NCBI GenBank assembly: GCA_964613665.1
Contig: CAZTIG010000043.1
Location: 1-40,302 of the forward strand
DNA: 40,302 nt
DNA from: CAZQFV01 sp964613665
GTDB lineage: Bacteria; Chloroflexota; Chloroflexia; DTKN01
Direction of reading: 5' to 3'
The stretch's first letter is position 1. Each line of letters begins with the position of its first letter. Of this stretch, positions 17,345 through 24,663 are shown piece by piece. Under the pieces are notes generated by a model. The model was not told the origin of the DNA and searched no databases. It saw only the letters and a list, made by a program, of their open reading frames with translations. The position numbers and the translations under genes were made by a program.

Positions 17345-18379
17345 ATGGCCCTGTGGATTCTGCCCAAGGACAAGGTCCCCGGTTTTGTGGAGCGGCTGAT
17401 GGCCGAGTACGAGGTCGTGGGGCCGGTGGCCAAAGACGGCGCCTTTGCCTTTGCGCCGCTGCAGCGGTCGGAGGAGATCCGTCTGGACTACCCCATCACG
17501 CTGCAGTCGCCCAAGGCCTACCTGCTGCCGCCGGAGGAGACGCTGCTGCGCTTCCGGCGCGGCCAGCCTCCCGAGGTCGAGCCGGTGCGCCAGGAGCGCC
17601 GCCGCATCCTCTTCGGCGTCCATCCCTGCGACATCAACGCCACCTGGCTGCTGGACCTGGCCTTTTCCCAGGACACCCTCGACACGCCCTACATGGAGCG
17701 GCGGGAGCGCGCCCTGATCGTCGGCCTGGACTGCCTGAAGCCGTGCGACGAGCACTCCTTCTGCAAGAGCATGGGCTCCCTGGAGGTGACCGGCGGGTAC
17801 GACCTCTTCATGACCGACCTGGGCGACGCCTACGCCGTCGAGGCCGGAACGGAGGCCGGCCAGGAGCTGCTCCAGCGCTACGCCGAGGCCCGCCCGGCCA
17901 CCACGGAGGACACCGCCCGCCTGAACCAGGTCCTCAGCGAAAAGTGGCCGCGCTTCCCGCGCAAGCTGACGCTGGAGCCCACGGAGCTGGCCGAGATGCT
18001 CAACCTGGCCTACGACGATCCCCTCTGGGAGGAGCTGGCCAAGAAGTGCCTGGGCTGCGGCTCCTGCAACCTGGTCTGCCCGACCTGCTACTGTTTCGAC
18101 GTGCAGGATCGCCTGCGGCTGAACCTGCAGGAGGGCGAGCGGGTGCGCCTCTGGGACGGCTGCATGCTGAAGGACTTTACCCGCGTGGCCTCGGGCGAGG
18201 TCTTTCGGGAGCACCGCTCCGCCCGGCTGCGCCACCGCTTCTACCGCAAGGGCAAGTACATGTACGAGGACTATGGGCGCTTCGGCTGCGTCGGCTGCGG
18301 GCGCTGCGTGCGGGCCTGCCTGGTCAAGATCGACCCGGTGGAGGTCTTTAACGGCCTCCAGGCCAGTTGTCGGGCCTGA
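17345..18379 (+). CDS. hydB: [NiFe] hydrogenase beta subunit, 4Fe-4S dicluster protein (HydB-like)
   Basis: A 344-residue homologue of the sulfhydrogenase / NADP-linked hydrogenase beta subunit. The N-terminal two thirds carry the family motifs FGVHPCDINA (about 92-101) and GLDCLKPCDEHSFC (about 125-138). Two ferredoxin-like cluster sites follow: CLGCGSCNLVCPTCYC (about 235-250) and CVGCGRCVRAC (about 317-327). It wires the hydrogenase small subunit to the flavin subunit. The start is ATG 17345, with AAGGAGGT six nt upstream; the upstream ATG 17327 lies before that site. It opens a beta-gamma-delta-alpha operon, the same order as Pyrococcus hydrogenase I. It is paralogous to the FlxB-like protein at 28135-29139. 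Confidence 0.9.
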   Translation: MALWILPKDKVPGFVERLMAEYEVVGPVAKDGAFAFAPLQRSEEIRLDYPITLQSPKAYLLPPEETLLRFRRGQPPEVEPVRQERRRILFGVHPCDINATWLLDLAFSQDTLDTPYMERRERALIVGLDCLKPCDEHSFCKSMGSLEVTGGYDLFMTDLGDAYAVEAGTEAGQELLQRYAEARPATTEDTARLNQVLSEKWPRFPRKLTLEPTELAEMLNLAYDDPLWEELAKKCLGCGSCNLVCPTCYCFDVQDRLRLNLQEGERVRLWDGCMLKDFTRVASGEVFREHRSARLRHRFYRKGKYMYEDYGRFGCVGCGRCVRACLVKIDPVEVFNGLQASCRA

Positions 18380-18393
18380 GAGAGGAGCGAACC

Positions 18394-19233
18394 ATGGAAG
18401 GACATACGCAAGTGACCGGATCTCTCTATCTGCCGCGGATGGCGGAGATCACCGCGGTCGAGCCGCTCACGGAGAAAGAAAAGCTCTTCACGATCCGCCT
18501 GGAGAAGGGCCAGTCCCTGGGCCAGCACCCCGGTCAGTTCGTCGAGGTCTCCTTGTTCGGCATCGGCGAGGCCCCCGTCTCGATCTCCTCCTCGCCCACG
18601 CGCAACGGCACCTTTGAGCTGTGCGTCCGCGCCACCGGCGACGTGACCAACGCCATGCACAACCTGAAGGCGGGCGACTGGGTCGGCATCCGCGGGCCCT
18701 TTGGCCACGGCTTCCCGGTGGAAAAGATGCGCGGCAAGGACGTGCTCTTTGCCGCCGGCGGCCTGGGCCTGGCCCCGCTGCGCTCGCTCATCCAGTTCGT
18801 CCTGGACGAGCGCGAGTCGTTCGGCCGGGTGATCATCCTCTTTGGCTGCCGCAACCCCTCCGAGATCCTCTTCCGGGAGGAGCTGGACGAGTGGTCCAGT
18901 CGCCAGGATGTCGAGTTCCACATGACGGTGGACCGGGCCGGCCCGGAGTGGCACGGGCACGTCGGGGTCATCACGACCCTCTTCCCCGGCATCGCCGTGA
19001 ACCCGCGCTCGACCGTCGCCGTCACCTGCGGCCCGCCGATCATGTACCGCTTTGTGCTCATCGAGCTGCTGGCCAAGGGCATCCCCGAGAACCAGATCTA
19101 CCTCTCCCTGGAGCGGCGCATGAAGTGCGGCGTCGGCAAGTGCGGGCACTGCCAGATCAACGGCGTCTACTGCTGCCAGGAGGGCCCGGTCTTTAGCTAC
19201 GCCCAGGTCAAGGCGCTGAAGGAGGCGATTTGA
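18394..19233 (+). CDS. hydG: [NiFe] hydrogenase gamma subunit, FAD/NAD(P)-binding (HydG-like)
   Basis: A 279-residue ferredoxin-reductase-like subunit. The FAD site is near PVSISSSPT (about 62-70), and the pyridine-nucleotide domain starts at AAGGLGLAPLRS (about 121-132) with TCGPPIMYRF later. The C-terminal [2Fe-2S] ligands are in CGVGKCGHC plus a Cys of YCCQEGP. It exchanges electrons with NAD(P)H. The start is ATG 18394, with GAGAGGAG about six nt upstream. The in-frame TTG at 18367 would overlap hydB. The last codon abuts the ATG of the small subunit. It is a paralogue of FlxA (29569-30399). Confidence 0.9.
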   Translation: MEGHTQVTGSLYLPRMAEITAVEPLTEKEKLFTIRLEKGQSLGQHPGQFVEVSLFGIGEAPVSISSSPTRNGTFELCVRATGDVTNAMHNLKAGDWVGIRGPFGHGFPVEKMRGKDVLFAAGGLGLAPLRSLIQFVLDERESFGRVIILFGCRNPSEILFREELDEWSSRQDVEFHMTVDRAGPEWHGHVGVITTLFPGIAVNPRSTVAVTCGPPIMYRFVLIELLAKGIPENQIYLSLERRMKCGVGKCGHCQINGVYCCQEGPVFSYAQVKALKEAI

Positions 19234-20009
19234 TGAAACCACGAGTGGCCATCTTTGACTTTGGCTGCTGCGAAGGCTGCCAGCTGCAGATCGTCAACCT
19301 GGAGGAGGGCATCCTCGACCTCCTGGGGGCGGTGGACGTGGTTACCTGGCGCGAGGCCATGAGCGAGCAGTCCGACCAGTTCGACATTGCCATCATCGAG
19401 GGTTCCATCACCCGCGAGGACGAGGTCCCGCGCTTGCAGTGGATCCGCGACCACGCCAAGGTGCTGGTGGCGCTGGGCGCCTGCGCGCACATCGGCGGGA
19501 TCAACTGCATCAAGAACCGCTTCGACCTGGAGGAGGTGCGGCGCTACGTCTACGGCGAGCATGCCGAGGCGTTCGACACCAGCCCCACGCGGCCGGTCGG
19601 CGCCGTGGTGCAGGTGGACGCCGCCGTGCCGGGCTGCCCCATCAACCGCCAGGAGTTTGTCGAGATCGTCAAGGCGCTGTTGCTGGGGAAGAAGCCGGCC
19701 CTGCCCACCTACTCCGTATGCGTGGAGTGCAAGCGCAAGAACAACGTCTGCGTCTTTGACAAGGGCATGGTCTGCCTGGGCCCGGTGACGCGGGCCGGCT
19801 GCGGAGCCATCTGCCCGTCGTTCGGCAACGGTTGCGAGGGCTGCCGCGGCCTGGTCCCCGACCCCAACCTGAACTCGCACCGCGAGGTCCTGGCCCAGTA
19901 CGGGCTGAGCGTGGGCGAGATCCTGCGCTTTGTCAACCTCTACGGAGGTTGCCAGCCCGAGATCGGTTGCTTCCAGGAAGCTGTCGAAGCCACGGGAGGG
20001 CAACGATGA
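19233..20009 (+). CDS. hydD: [NiFe] hydrogenase small (delta) subunit
   Basis: A 258-residue group 3 hydrogenase small subunit without a Tat signal, so cytoplasmic. The proximal cluster ligands are in DFGCCEGCQLQ, GACAHIGG and PGCPINRQE. The medial and distal clusters are represented by CVECKRKNNVC, CLGPVTRAGCG and CEGCRG. These clusters carry electrons from the Ni-Fe site of the large subunit to the beta subunit. The ATG at 19233 overlaps the hydG stop by one base. The stop overlaps the large-subunit start by four bases. Confidence 0.92.
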   Translation: MKPRVAIFDFGCCEGCQLQIVNLEEGILDLLGAVDVVTWREAMSEQSDQFDIAIIEGSITREDEVPRLQWIRDHAKVLVALGACAHIGGINCIKNRFDLEEVRRYVYGEHAEAFDTSPTRPVGAVVQVDAAVPGCPINRQEFVEIVKALLLGKKPALPTYSVCVECKRKNNVCVFDKGMVCLGPVTRAGCGAICPSFGNGCEGCRGLVPDPNLNSHREVLAQYGLSVGEILRFVNLYGGCQPEIGCFQEAVEATGGQR

Positions 20010-21295
20010 AGGACGGCAAGATCGAAGTACATTACCTCACCCGCGTCGAGGGTCACGGCAACATCCACGTGAACATCGAGGGGGGCGCCCTGAAATCGTT
20101 CCAGTGGGAGATTCCCGAGGCCCCGCGCTTCTTCGAGGCCATGGTCCGCGGGCAGAGCTACATGGACGTCGCCCACATCACCTCGCGCATCTGCGGCATC
20201 TGCTCCATCGGCCACACCCTGGCCGCCCTGCAGGCGGTGGAGAACGCCCTGCAGGTGCGGCCCTCGGAGCAGACGATCCTGCTGCGCAAGCTGCTGCTGC
20301 ACGGCGAGACGATCCAGAGCCACATCCTGCACGCCGGCTACCTGGCCGCCCCCGACTTCCTGGGCGCGCCCAGCGTGGTCCCGCTCGTCGGCACGCACAA
20401 GGAGGTCGTCCTGACGATCATCCGGCTGCACCGCCTGGCCAACGAGTGGAGCGACCTGATCGGCGGGCGCACCACCCATCCCATCAACGCCGTGGTCAAC
20501 GGCTGGACCAGCGTGCCGACGGAGGAGCAGTTGGCCGGCCTGCGCGCGCGCATCGCGGCGGCCGTGCCCGATGCCCTGGCCATCGTCGACGTCTTCAAGA
20601 CCCTGCCGATTCCCGACTTTACGCGCGATACCGAGTACGTGGCCCTGACGCACCCCGCCGAGTACGCCTTTTACGAGGGCGAGATCGCCTCCACCGACGG
20701 CGACCGCACCCCGGTGCCGGATTACAGGAACAAGGTCATCGAGTTCATCGTCCCTCACTCCACGGCCAAGCGGGCCCGGTCCGACCATCGCCCGAGCTTC
20801 GCCGTGGGGGCGCTGGCCCGCTTCAACAACAACTACGAGCAGCTCTCCCCCCTGGCCAAGAAGGCCGCCGAGGCCATGGGCCTGAAGCCGGTCTGCTGCA
20901 ACCCCTTCATGAACACGGTGGCCCAGGTGGTGGAGGTGGCCCACGCCCTGGAGGATGGCATGGGCCTCATCGACCAACTGCTGGCCCGGGGCATCCGCCA
21001 GGAGGACCGCGTGGTCCAGGTCCGGGCGGGCACGGGCGCCAGCGCGGTGGAGGTGCCGCGCGGCATCCTCTTCCACGAGTACACCCTGGACGACAAGGGC
21101 CTGGTGACCGGGTCGAACATGATCATCCCCACCGGCCAGAACCACCAGAACATCGAGGACGACATGGGGGCGCTGGTCCCGCAGGTCATCGAGCGGCCGC
21201 AGGAGGAGATCCGCCTGCTGCTGGAGATGCTGGTGCGGGCCTATGACCCGTGTATCTCTTGCTCGACGCATACGCTGCGCGTGACACGGCGGTAG
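20006..21295 (+). CDS. hydA: [NiFe] hydrogenase large (alpha) catalytic subunit, group 3b type
   Basis: A 429-residue large subunit that splits or forms H2 at its Ni-Fe(CN)2CO centre. The four nickel-binding cysteines are present: RICGICSIGH near the N-terminus (about 51-60) and DPCISCSTH near the C-terminus. RVEGHGNI is the N-terminal L0 signature. Only THTLRVTRR follows the last motif, which is the tail expected to be cut off by the maturation protease encoded next. The operon order beta-gamma-delta-alpha points to group 3b (bidirectional, NADP-linked, sometimes sulfur-reducing). Group 3c (MvhA) is the alternative, but the HydB and HydG partners argue against it. Accessory Hyp genes are not in this window. 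Confidence 0.93.
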   Translation: MKDGKIEVHYLTRVEGHGNIHVNIEGGALKSFQWEIPEAPRFFEAMVRGQSYMDVAHITSRICGICSIGHTLAALQAVENALQVRPSEQTILLRKLLLHGETIQSHILHAGYLAAPDFLGAPSVVPLVGTHKEVVLTIIRLHRLANEWSDLIGGRTTHPINAVVNGWTSVPTEEQLAGLRARIAAAVPDALAIVDVFKTLPIPDFTRDTEYVALTHPAEYAFYEGEIASTDGDRTPVPDYRNKVIEFIVPHSTAKRARSDHRPSFAVGALARFNNNYEQLSPLAKKAAEAMGLKPVCCNPFMNTVAQVVEVAHALEDGMGLIDQLLARGIRQEDRVVQVRAGTGASAVEVPRGILFHEYTLDDKGLVTGSNMIIPTGQNHQNIEDDMGALVPQVIERPQEEIRLLLEMLVRAYDPCISCSTHTLRVTRR

Positions 21296-21325
21296 CCTCG
21301 GGACGAGGCATTTGCGGAGGGCCGG

Positions 21326-21859
21326 TTGTCGGGTCGAGAAAGCGAAACGGCGAGCGCCGCCCAACAGAGCGACCTGGCAAGGGCAAATGCTTCGCCCCGA
21401 CCTGTGCTGATCCTGGGCTTGGGCAACCCGCTGTACGGGGACGACGGGGCCGGGCCGGCGGTGGTGCGGGCGCTGCAGGAGCGCGCCCTGCCGGCGGAGG
21501 TCGAGGTCCTGGACGGCGGCACGGCCGGACTGGGGTTGCTGGAGGCGATTGCCGGGCGGCGCCTGCTGGTGGTGGTGGACGCGGCGGAGGTGGGCCGGCC
21601 GGCCGGGACGGTGGTGCGGATGTCGCTGGACGAGGTGCAACTGCTGCGCGCGCCCGCCCCGCTCTCGCCGCACCAGGTGGGGCTGGCGGAGGTGCTCGAC
21701 CTGGCGGCGCGGCTGGAGATGGCCCCGGCCGCGGTGGTGATCCTGGCCGTCCAGCCGGCCTACCTGGGATGGAAACAAGAGCTGAGCGCGCCCGTACAGG
21801 ATAGCATTCCCGCCCTGGTCGGGGCGGTCCTTGCGGAAATCGGTATGCCAGGGCAGTGA
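21326..21859 (+). CDS. Hydrogenase maturation protease (HyaD/HycI family, M52)
   Basis: A 177-residue endopeptidase that removes the C-terminal extension of the large subunit after nickel insertion. The family motif GLGNPLYGDDGAGPAVV (about 30-46) supplies nickel-sensing acidic residues. LDGGTAGLGLLE, VVDAAEVG (second metal Asp) and SPHQVGLAEVL complete the pattern. An N-terminal stretch of about 25 Ser/Ala-rich residues is atypical. The start is TTG 21326, with GGAGG about five nt upstream. It lies 30 nt after its probable substrate gene. Confidence 0.88.
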   Translation: MSGRESETASAAQQSDLARANASPRPVLILGLGNPLYGDDGAGPAVVRALQERALPAEVEVLDGGTAGLGLLEAIAGRRLLVVVDAAEVGRPAGTVVRMSLDEVQLLRAPAPLSPHQVGLAEVLDLAARLEMAPAAVVILAVQPAYLGWKQELSAPVQDSIPALVGAVLAEIGMPGQ

Positions 21860-21892
21860 GCCAAGCTGCCTGCCCAATGAGGAGGAAGAACA

Positions 21893-22291
21893 ATGTCCAA
21901 GAAGATCCTGGTGGTGGACGATGATCCCGACACGGTCGAGGTCATCCGCCTCACCCTGGAGAGCGCCGGCTACGAGGTGATCAGCGCCGCCAACGGGGAC
22001 GAGGGGCTGCGCCGCATCGTCGCCGACAGGCCCGACCTGATCATCCTCGACGTGATGATGGACACGACCACGGCCGGGTTCCAGTTCACCCTGAAGCTGC
22101 GCAGCCCGGAGCCGGACTCGCCCTACGCGGAGTACAGCAAGATCCCCATCCTGATGCTGACGGCCATCCACACCACCACACCGCTGCGCTTCGGCCCCGA
22201 CAGCGAGTACCTGCCGGTGGACGAGTTCGTCGAAAAGCCCATCGCCCCGGAGGCACTGCTGCAGAAGGTGGCCCGGCTGCTGGCCGAGTAG
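21893..22291 (+). CDS. Stand-alone response regulator receiver protein
   Basis: A 132-residue single REC domain with no output domain. Acidic pocket DDD (9-11), phospho-acceptor Asp53 in IILDVMMDTTTAGF, Thr in MLTAIH and the conserved Lys in EKPI. Proteins of this kind act by binding a partner. The DVMMDTTTAGF stretch resembles DLMMESPLAGL in the Lrp-receiver fusion at 30557-31429, so both may answer to related kinases. AGGAGGAAGA lies seven nt before the ATG. The next gene starts directly after the stop. Confidence 0.9.
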   Translation: MSKKILVVDDDPDTVEVIRLTLESAGYEVISAANGDEGLRRIVADRPDLIILDVMMDTTTAGFQFTLKLRSPEPDSPYAEYSKIPILMLTAIHTTTPLRFGPDSEYLPVDEFVEKPIAPEALLQKVARLLAE

Positions 22292-22774
22292 GTGAGCGGG
22301 TTGGCCAAGATACAGATCGGCGGCATCATCCAGACGGTCGACCTGGCCTTGATCCAGGTGCTGGGACTGCCCCCGTCGGCGCGGGCCCTGGCAGCCGTGA
22401 CGGCGGCGCTGGGGGCAGCCGGGATCAGCGCCCAGGCGGTGGTGCAATCCCGCGACTGCGCCGGCAGCAGCAGCCTGGGCTGCACCGTGGCCCAGGCCAA
22501 CATGGCGGAGGCCCGGCGGGTCGTGCAGGGCGTGGCCAGGCAACTGGGCGCGGGCGAGGTGCAGGTCGTCCCCGCGGTGGGCCTGCTGGCCGTCTACGGG
22601 CCGCACTTTTCCGACCGGCCGGCCATCGCCGGGACGATGTTCTCGGCCCTGGCCGAGGCCGGGCTCGAGCTGCTGCTCGTCACCACCTCCATCTCCACCG
22701 TGGCCTGCGTGCTCGCCGCGGCGGACATGCCACGGGCGGTGGCGGTGCTGAAGGAGACGTTCATCTTGCCGTAG
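22292..22774 (+). CDS. Orphan tandem ACT-domain protein (aspartokinase-regulatory-like)
   Basis: A 160-residue protein that looks like the C-terminal regulatory half of an aspartokinase with no kinase domain. ACT1 is about residues 12-85 (IQVLGLPPSARALAAVTAAL, then VVQSRD). ACT2 is about 90-158 (LLAVYGPHFSDRPAIAGTMF, then TTSISTVACVL). ACT domains bind small molecules, usually amino acids. The GTG start follows the receiver gene stop without a gap, so the two are co-translated. Its context, between a hydrogenase/receiver unit and an Hdr operon, is not that of amino-acid biosynthesis. It may be a ligand sensor; the ligand is unknown. Confidence 0.75.
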   Translation: MSGLAKIQIGGIIQTVDLALIQVLGLPPSARALAAVTAALGAAGISAQAVVQSRDCAGSSSLGCTVAQANMAEARRVVQGVARQLGAGEVQVVPAVGLLAVYGPHFSDRPAIAGTMFSALAEAGLELLLVTTSISTVACVLAAADMPRAVAVLKETFILP

Positions 22775-22804
22775 GGAGCTTCCGGCGACTGAGACCATCT
22801 GAAA

Positions 22805-22941
22805 ACCACCAGGGCACAGAAACCGCCCAAGACCACGAAGGCACCAAGACACCATGTCGATAGGGGCCCTGTACCGTATTCCCTTGGTGTATTCGTGCCT
22901 CGGTGGTCCGTCCATCCTGGTGCCTCTGTGGCCCGGTGGTC
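22805..22941. repeat. Long imperfect inverted repeat of the 'ACCAC-AAGGCACCAAG' family
   Basis: The left arm (22805-22848) contains ACCACCAGGGCACAGA and CCACGAAGGCACCAAG. The right arm (22883-22941) contains CTTGGTG, CGTGCCTCGGTGGT and GTGCCTCTGTGGCCCGGTGGT, largely its reverse complement. It lies between the ACT gene and the hdrC promoter. Similar sequence occurs at 5901-5962 and 35470-35560. There are no transposase features. Confidence 0.7.
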
Positions 22942-22979
22942 GATTCGGGGTAGCTTCTTCGATGTGTCGATCCGGGCAA

Positions 22980-23008
22980 TTGACAACCGCGCCCGGATGT
23001 GGTAAAAA
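22980..23008 (+). promoter_or_regulatory. Putative sigma70 promoter of the hdr-flx operon
   Basis: TTGACA (22980-22985), a 17-nt spacer ending in TGG, and TAAAAA (23003-23008). The -10 is weaker than those of the other operons. hdrC begins about 125 nt downstream. The leader contains CCTGGCA and TGCCAGG arms around 23030-23060. Confidence 0.6.
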
Positions 23009-23133
23009 TACCCCAGCTTGCCGCTCGCGCCTGGCAGCCCCCTGTACCCGGATGCCAGGCACCGTTGTACCTCCGCATCACCCGCGCGCGATGAGGCCGG
23101 CGGGCGCCCTGCCGCGATGGCCAGGAGAATGCC

Positions 23134-23703
23134 ATGGAGCTCGACGTCCTGAAGCTGGCGCTGCGCCAGCGCCCTTTTGCCGAGCAGGTGGGCCAGCGTA
23201 CCCGGGTGGACGTCCGCCAGTGCTACCAGTGCGGGCGCTGCACGGCCGGCTGCCCGGTGGCCTACGCCATGGATGCCGCGCCCCACCTGATCATGCGCGG
23301 CATCCAGATGGAGCAGCGCGAGTGGGTGTTCGGCCGCAACACCTACTGGATCTGCGCCTCCTGCATCACCTGCAGCACGCGCTGCCCCTGCGAGGTGGAC
23401 ATTGCCCAGGTGATGGACGGGCTGCGCGAGCTGGCCCTGGAGGAGGGCATCCGTCCCTCCGAGCGCACCGTCAAGGCCTTTCACCAGGTCTTCCTACAGT
23501 GGGTCCGCCTGACCGGGCGGATGTACGAAGCCGGCCTGGTCGGCCTCTACAACGTGCGCTCCGGCCAGCTCTTGGCCAGCGCCGACCTGGCCCTGCCGAT
23601 GCTCACGCGGGGCAAGGTCGGCCTGCTGCCCCGGCGCTTCGCCGGCCAGGACGAGGTCAACCGCATCTTTGAGCGGGCCGCCTCCAGGGAGGGGCAGCGA
23701 TGA
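23134..23703 (+). CDS. hdrC: Heterodisulfide reductase subunit C (copy 1)
   Basis: A 189-residue cytoplasmic HdrC with two [4Fe-4S] ferredoxin motifs: CYQCGRCTAGCP (about 31-42) and CASCITCSTRCPCEVD (about 75-90). In Hdr complexes it carries electrons from HdrA to HdrB. The ATG has AGGAG about six nt upstream. Its stop overlaps the hdrB ATG by four bases. It is the first gene of the hdrCBA-flxDCBA run and is paralogous to 33592-34197. Confidence 0.93.
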   Translation: MELDVLKLALRQRPFAEQVGQRTRVDVRQCYQCGRCTAGCPVAYAMDAAPHLIMRGIQMEQREWVFGRNTYWICASCITCSTRCPCEVDIAQVMDGLRELALEEGIRPSERTVKAFHQVFLQWVRLTGRMYEAGLVGLYNVRSGQLLASADLALPMLTRGKVGLLPRRFAGQDEVNRIFERAASREGQR

Positions 23704-24572
23704 CCGCCTACGCCTACTATCCCGGCTGTACCCTCGAAAGCACGGCCCGTGAGTACGACATCTCCAGTCGCCTGGCCAGCCAGGACCTGTCCGTCGAGCT
23801 GCATGAGCTGGAGGGCTGGACCTGCTGTGGGGCCTCCTCGGCCCACAACACCAACTACGACCTCTCCCTGGCCCTGCCGGCGCGCAACCTGCGCCTGGTC
23901 GTGGAGCAGGGCTTTGACGCGGTGGTCGCCCCCTGCGCAATGTGCTACGCGCGCTTCCGCCACACCGTCCACGATCTGCGCGACGAGGCCCGCCGCGAGC
24001 GCATCAACGCCCTGCTGGACAAGCCGTACGAGGGCGAGGTGAAGGTGCACTCGCTGGTGGACCTGTTCTCCCAGGAGGAGAAGCTGGCGCTCTTGCGCGA
24101 GAAGAGGCAGCGCGACCTGGCCGGCCTGCGCCTGGTGGCCTACTACGGCTGCCTGCTGGTGCGCCCACCGGAGATACTGGAGCCGGACGACGCGGAGTAC
24201 CCGACGATGATCGATCGGATCATCCAGGCTGCTGGGGCCACCCTGGTTGACTGGCCGCTCAAGACCGAGTGCTGCGGCGGCAGCCTGGCCCTCTCGCGTA
24301 CCGACGTCGCTCTGGAGCTGACGCACAGGCTCCTGGATGGGGCCCTCCGCCGCGGCGCCAACGGCATCGTCACCGCCTGCCCGATGTGCCACTCCAACCT
24401 GGACATGCGCCAGGGGCAGATCAGCCGGCGCTACGGCACGGACATCCACCTGCCCATCTTCTACTTCACCCAGGTCGTCGGCCTGGCCATGGGGCGCGGG
24501 GTGAAGGAGTTGGGCCTGGACAAGCACTTTGCCGACCCGCGGCCTTTGCTGGCGGAGATAGGGATCAAGTAG
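23700..24572 (+). CDS. hdrB: Heterodisulfide reductase subunit B (copy 1), catalytic CCG-domain protein
   Basis: A 290-residue HdrB with both cysteine-rich CCG domains that hold the non-cubane [4Fe-4S] clusters. The first has YPGCTLE, WTCCGASS and PCAMC; the second has YYGCLL, TECCGGS and CPMCHSN. All key cysteines are present, so disulfide reduction or related chemistry is plausible. In methanogens the substrate is CoM-S-S-CoB. In bacteria with Flx-Hdr it is not settled (DsrC-type or small thiols have been proposed). It is coupled to hdrC by a four-base overlap. Confidence 0.93.
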   Translation: MTAYAYYPGCTLESTAREYDISSRLASQDLSVELHELEGWTCCGASSAHNTNYDLSLALPARNLRLVVEQGFDAVVAPCAMCYARFRHTVHDLRDEARRERINALLDKPYEGEVKVHSLVDLFSQEEKLALLREKRQRDLAGLRLVAYYGCLLVRPPEILEPDDAEYPTMIDRIIQAAGATLVDWPLKTECCGGSLALSRTDVALELTHRLLDGALRRGANGIVTACPMCHSNLDMRQGQISRRYGTDIHLPIFYFTQVVGLAMGRGVKELGLDKHFADPRPLLAEIGIK

Positions 24573-24660
24573 ACAGTTTGCAGTTCACGGTCTGCAGACA
24601 GCAGGCGGAGGGGATAGGGGAGCGGAGAGCTGCAGACTGCGAACTCCGTACTCGGAGGTT
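24573..24660. repeat. Spacer with palindromic repeat before hdrA1
   Basis: GTCTGCAG (24590-24597) and CTGCAGAC (24630-24637) form an 8-bp inverted repeat. TTGCAGTTC and CTGCGAACTC flank it as degenerate arms. It ends at the hdrA ribosome-binding site (GGAGG). No promoter is seen, so it is an intra-operon element. Confidence 0.6.
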
Positions 24661-24663
24661 CTC

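Noticed and set aside
17345..21295. A group 3c (Mvh-type) hydrogenase feeding HdrABC directly
   Set aside because: The presence and order of HydB and HydG fit group 3b better. The MvhD-like protein belongs to the flx genes in the next operon. Association between the two complexes is still possible.
19940..23062. A 1040-codon open frame on the minus strand, and similar long ones at 13480-16572, 8826-11201 and 11205-13544
   Set aside because: They lie opposite well-identified genes, have low-complexity His/Gly/Ala/Arg-rich translations and no family motifs. They are shadows caused by high GC.
22854..23672. A 272-codon + strand frame covering the spacer and hdrC1
   Set aside because: It is Arg/Pro/Gly-rich without motifs, runs through a repeat and promoter, and overlaps hdrC in another frame.
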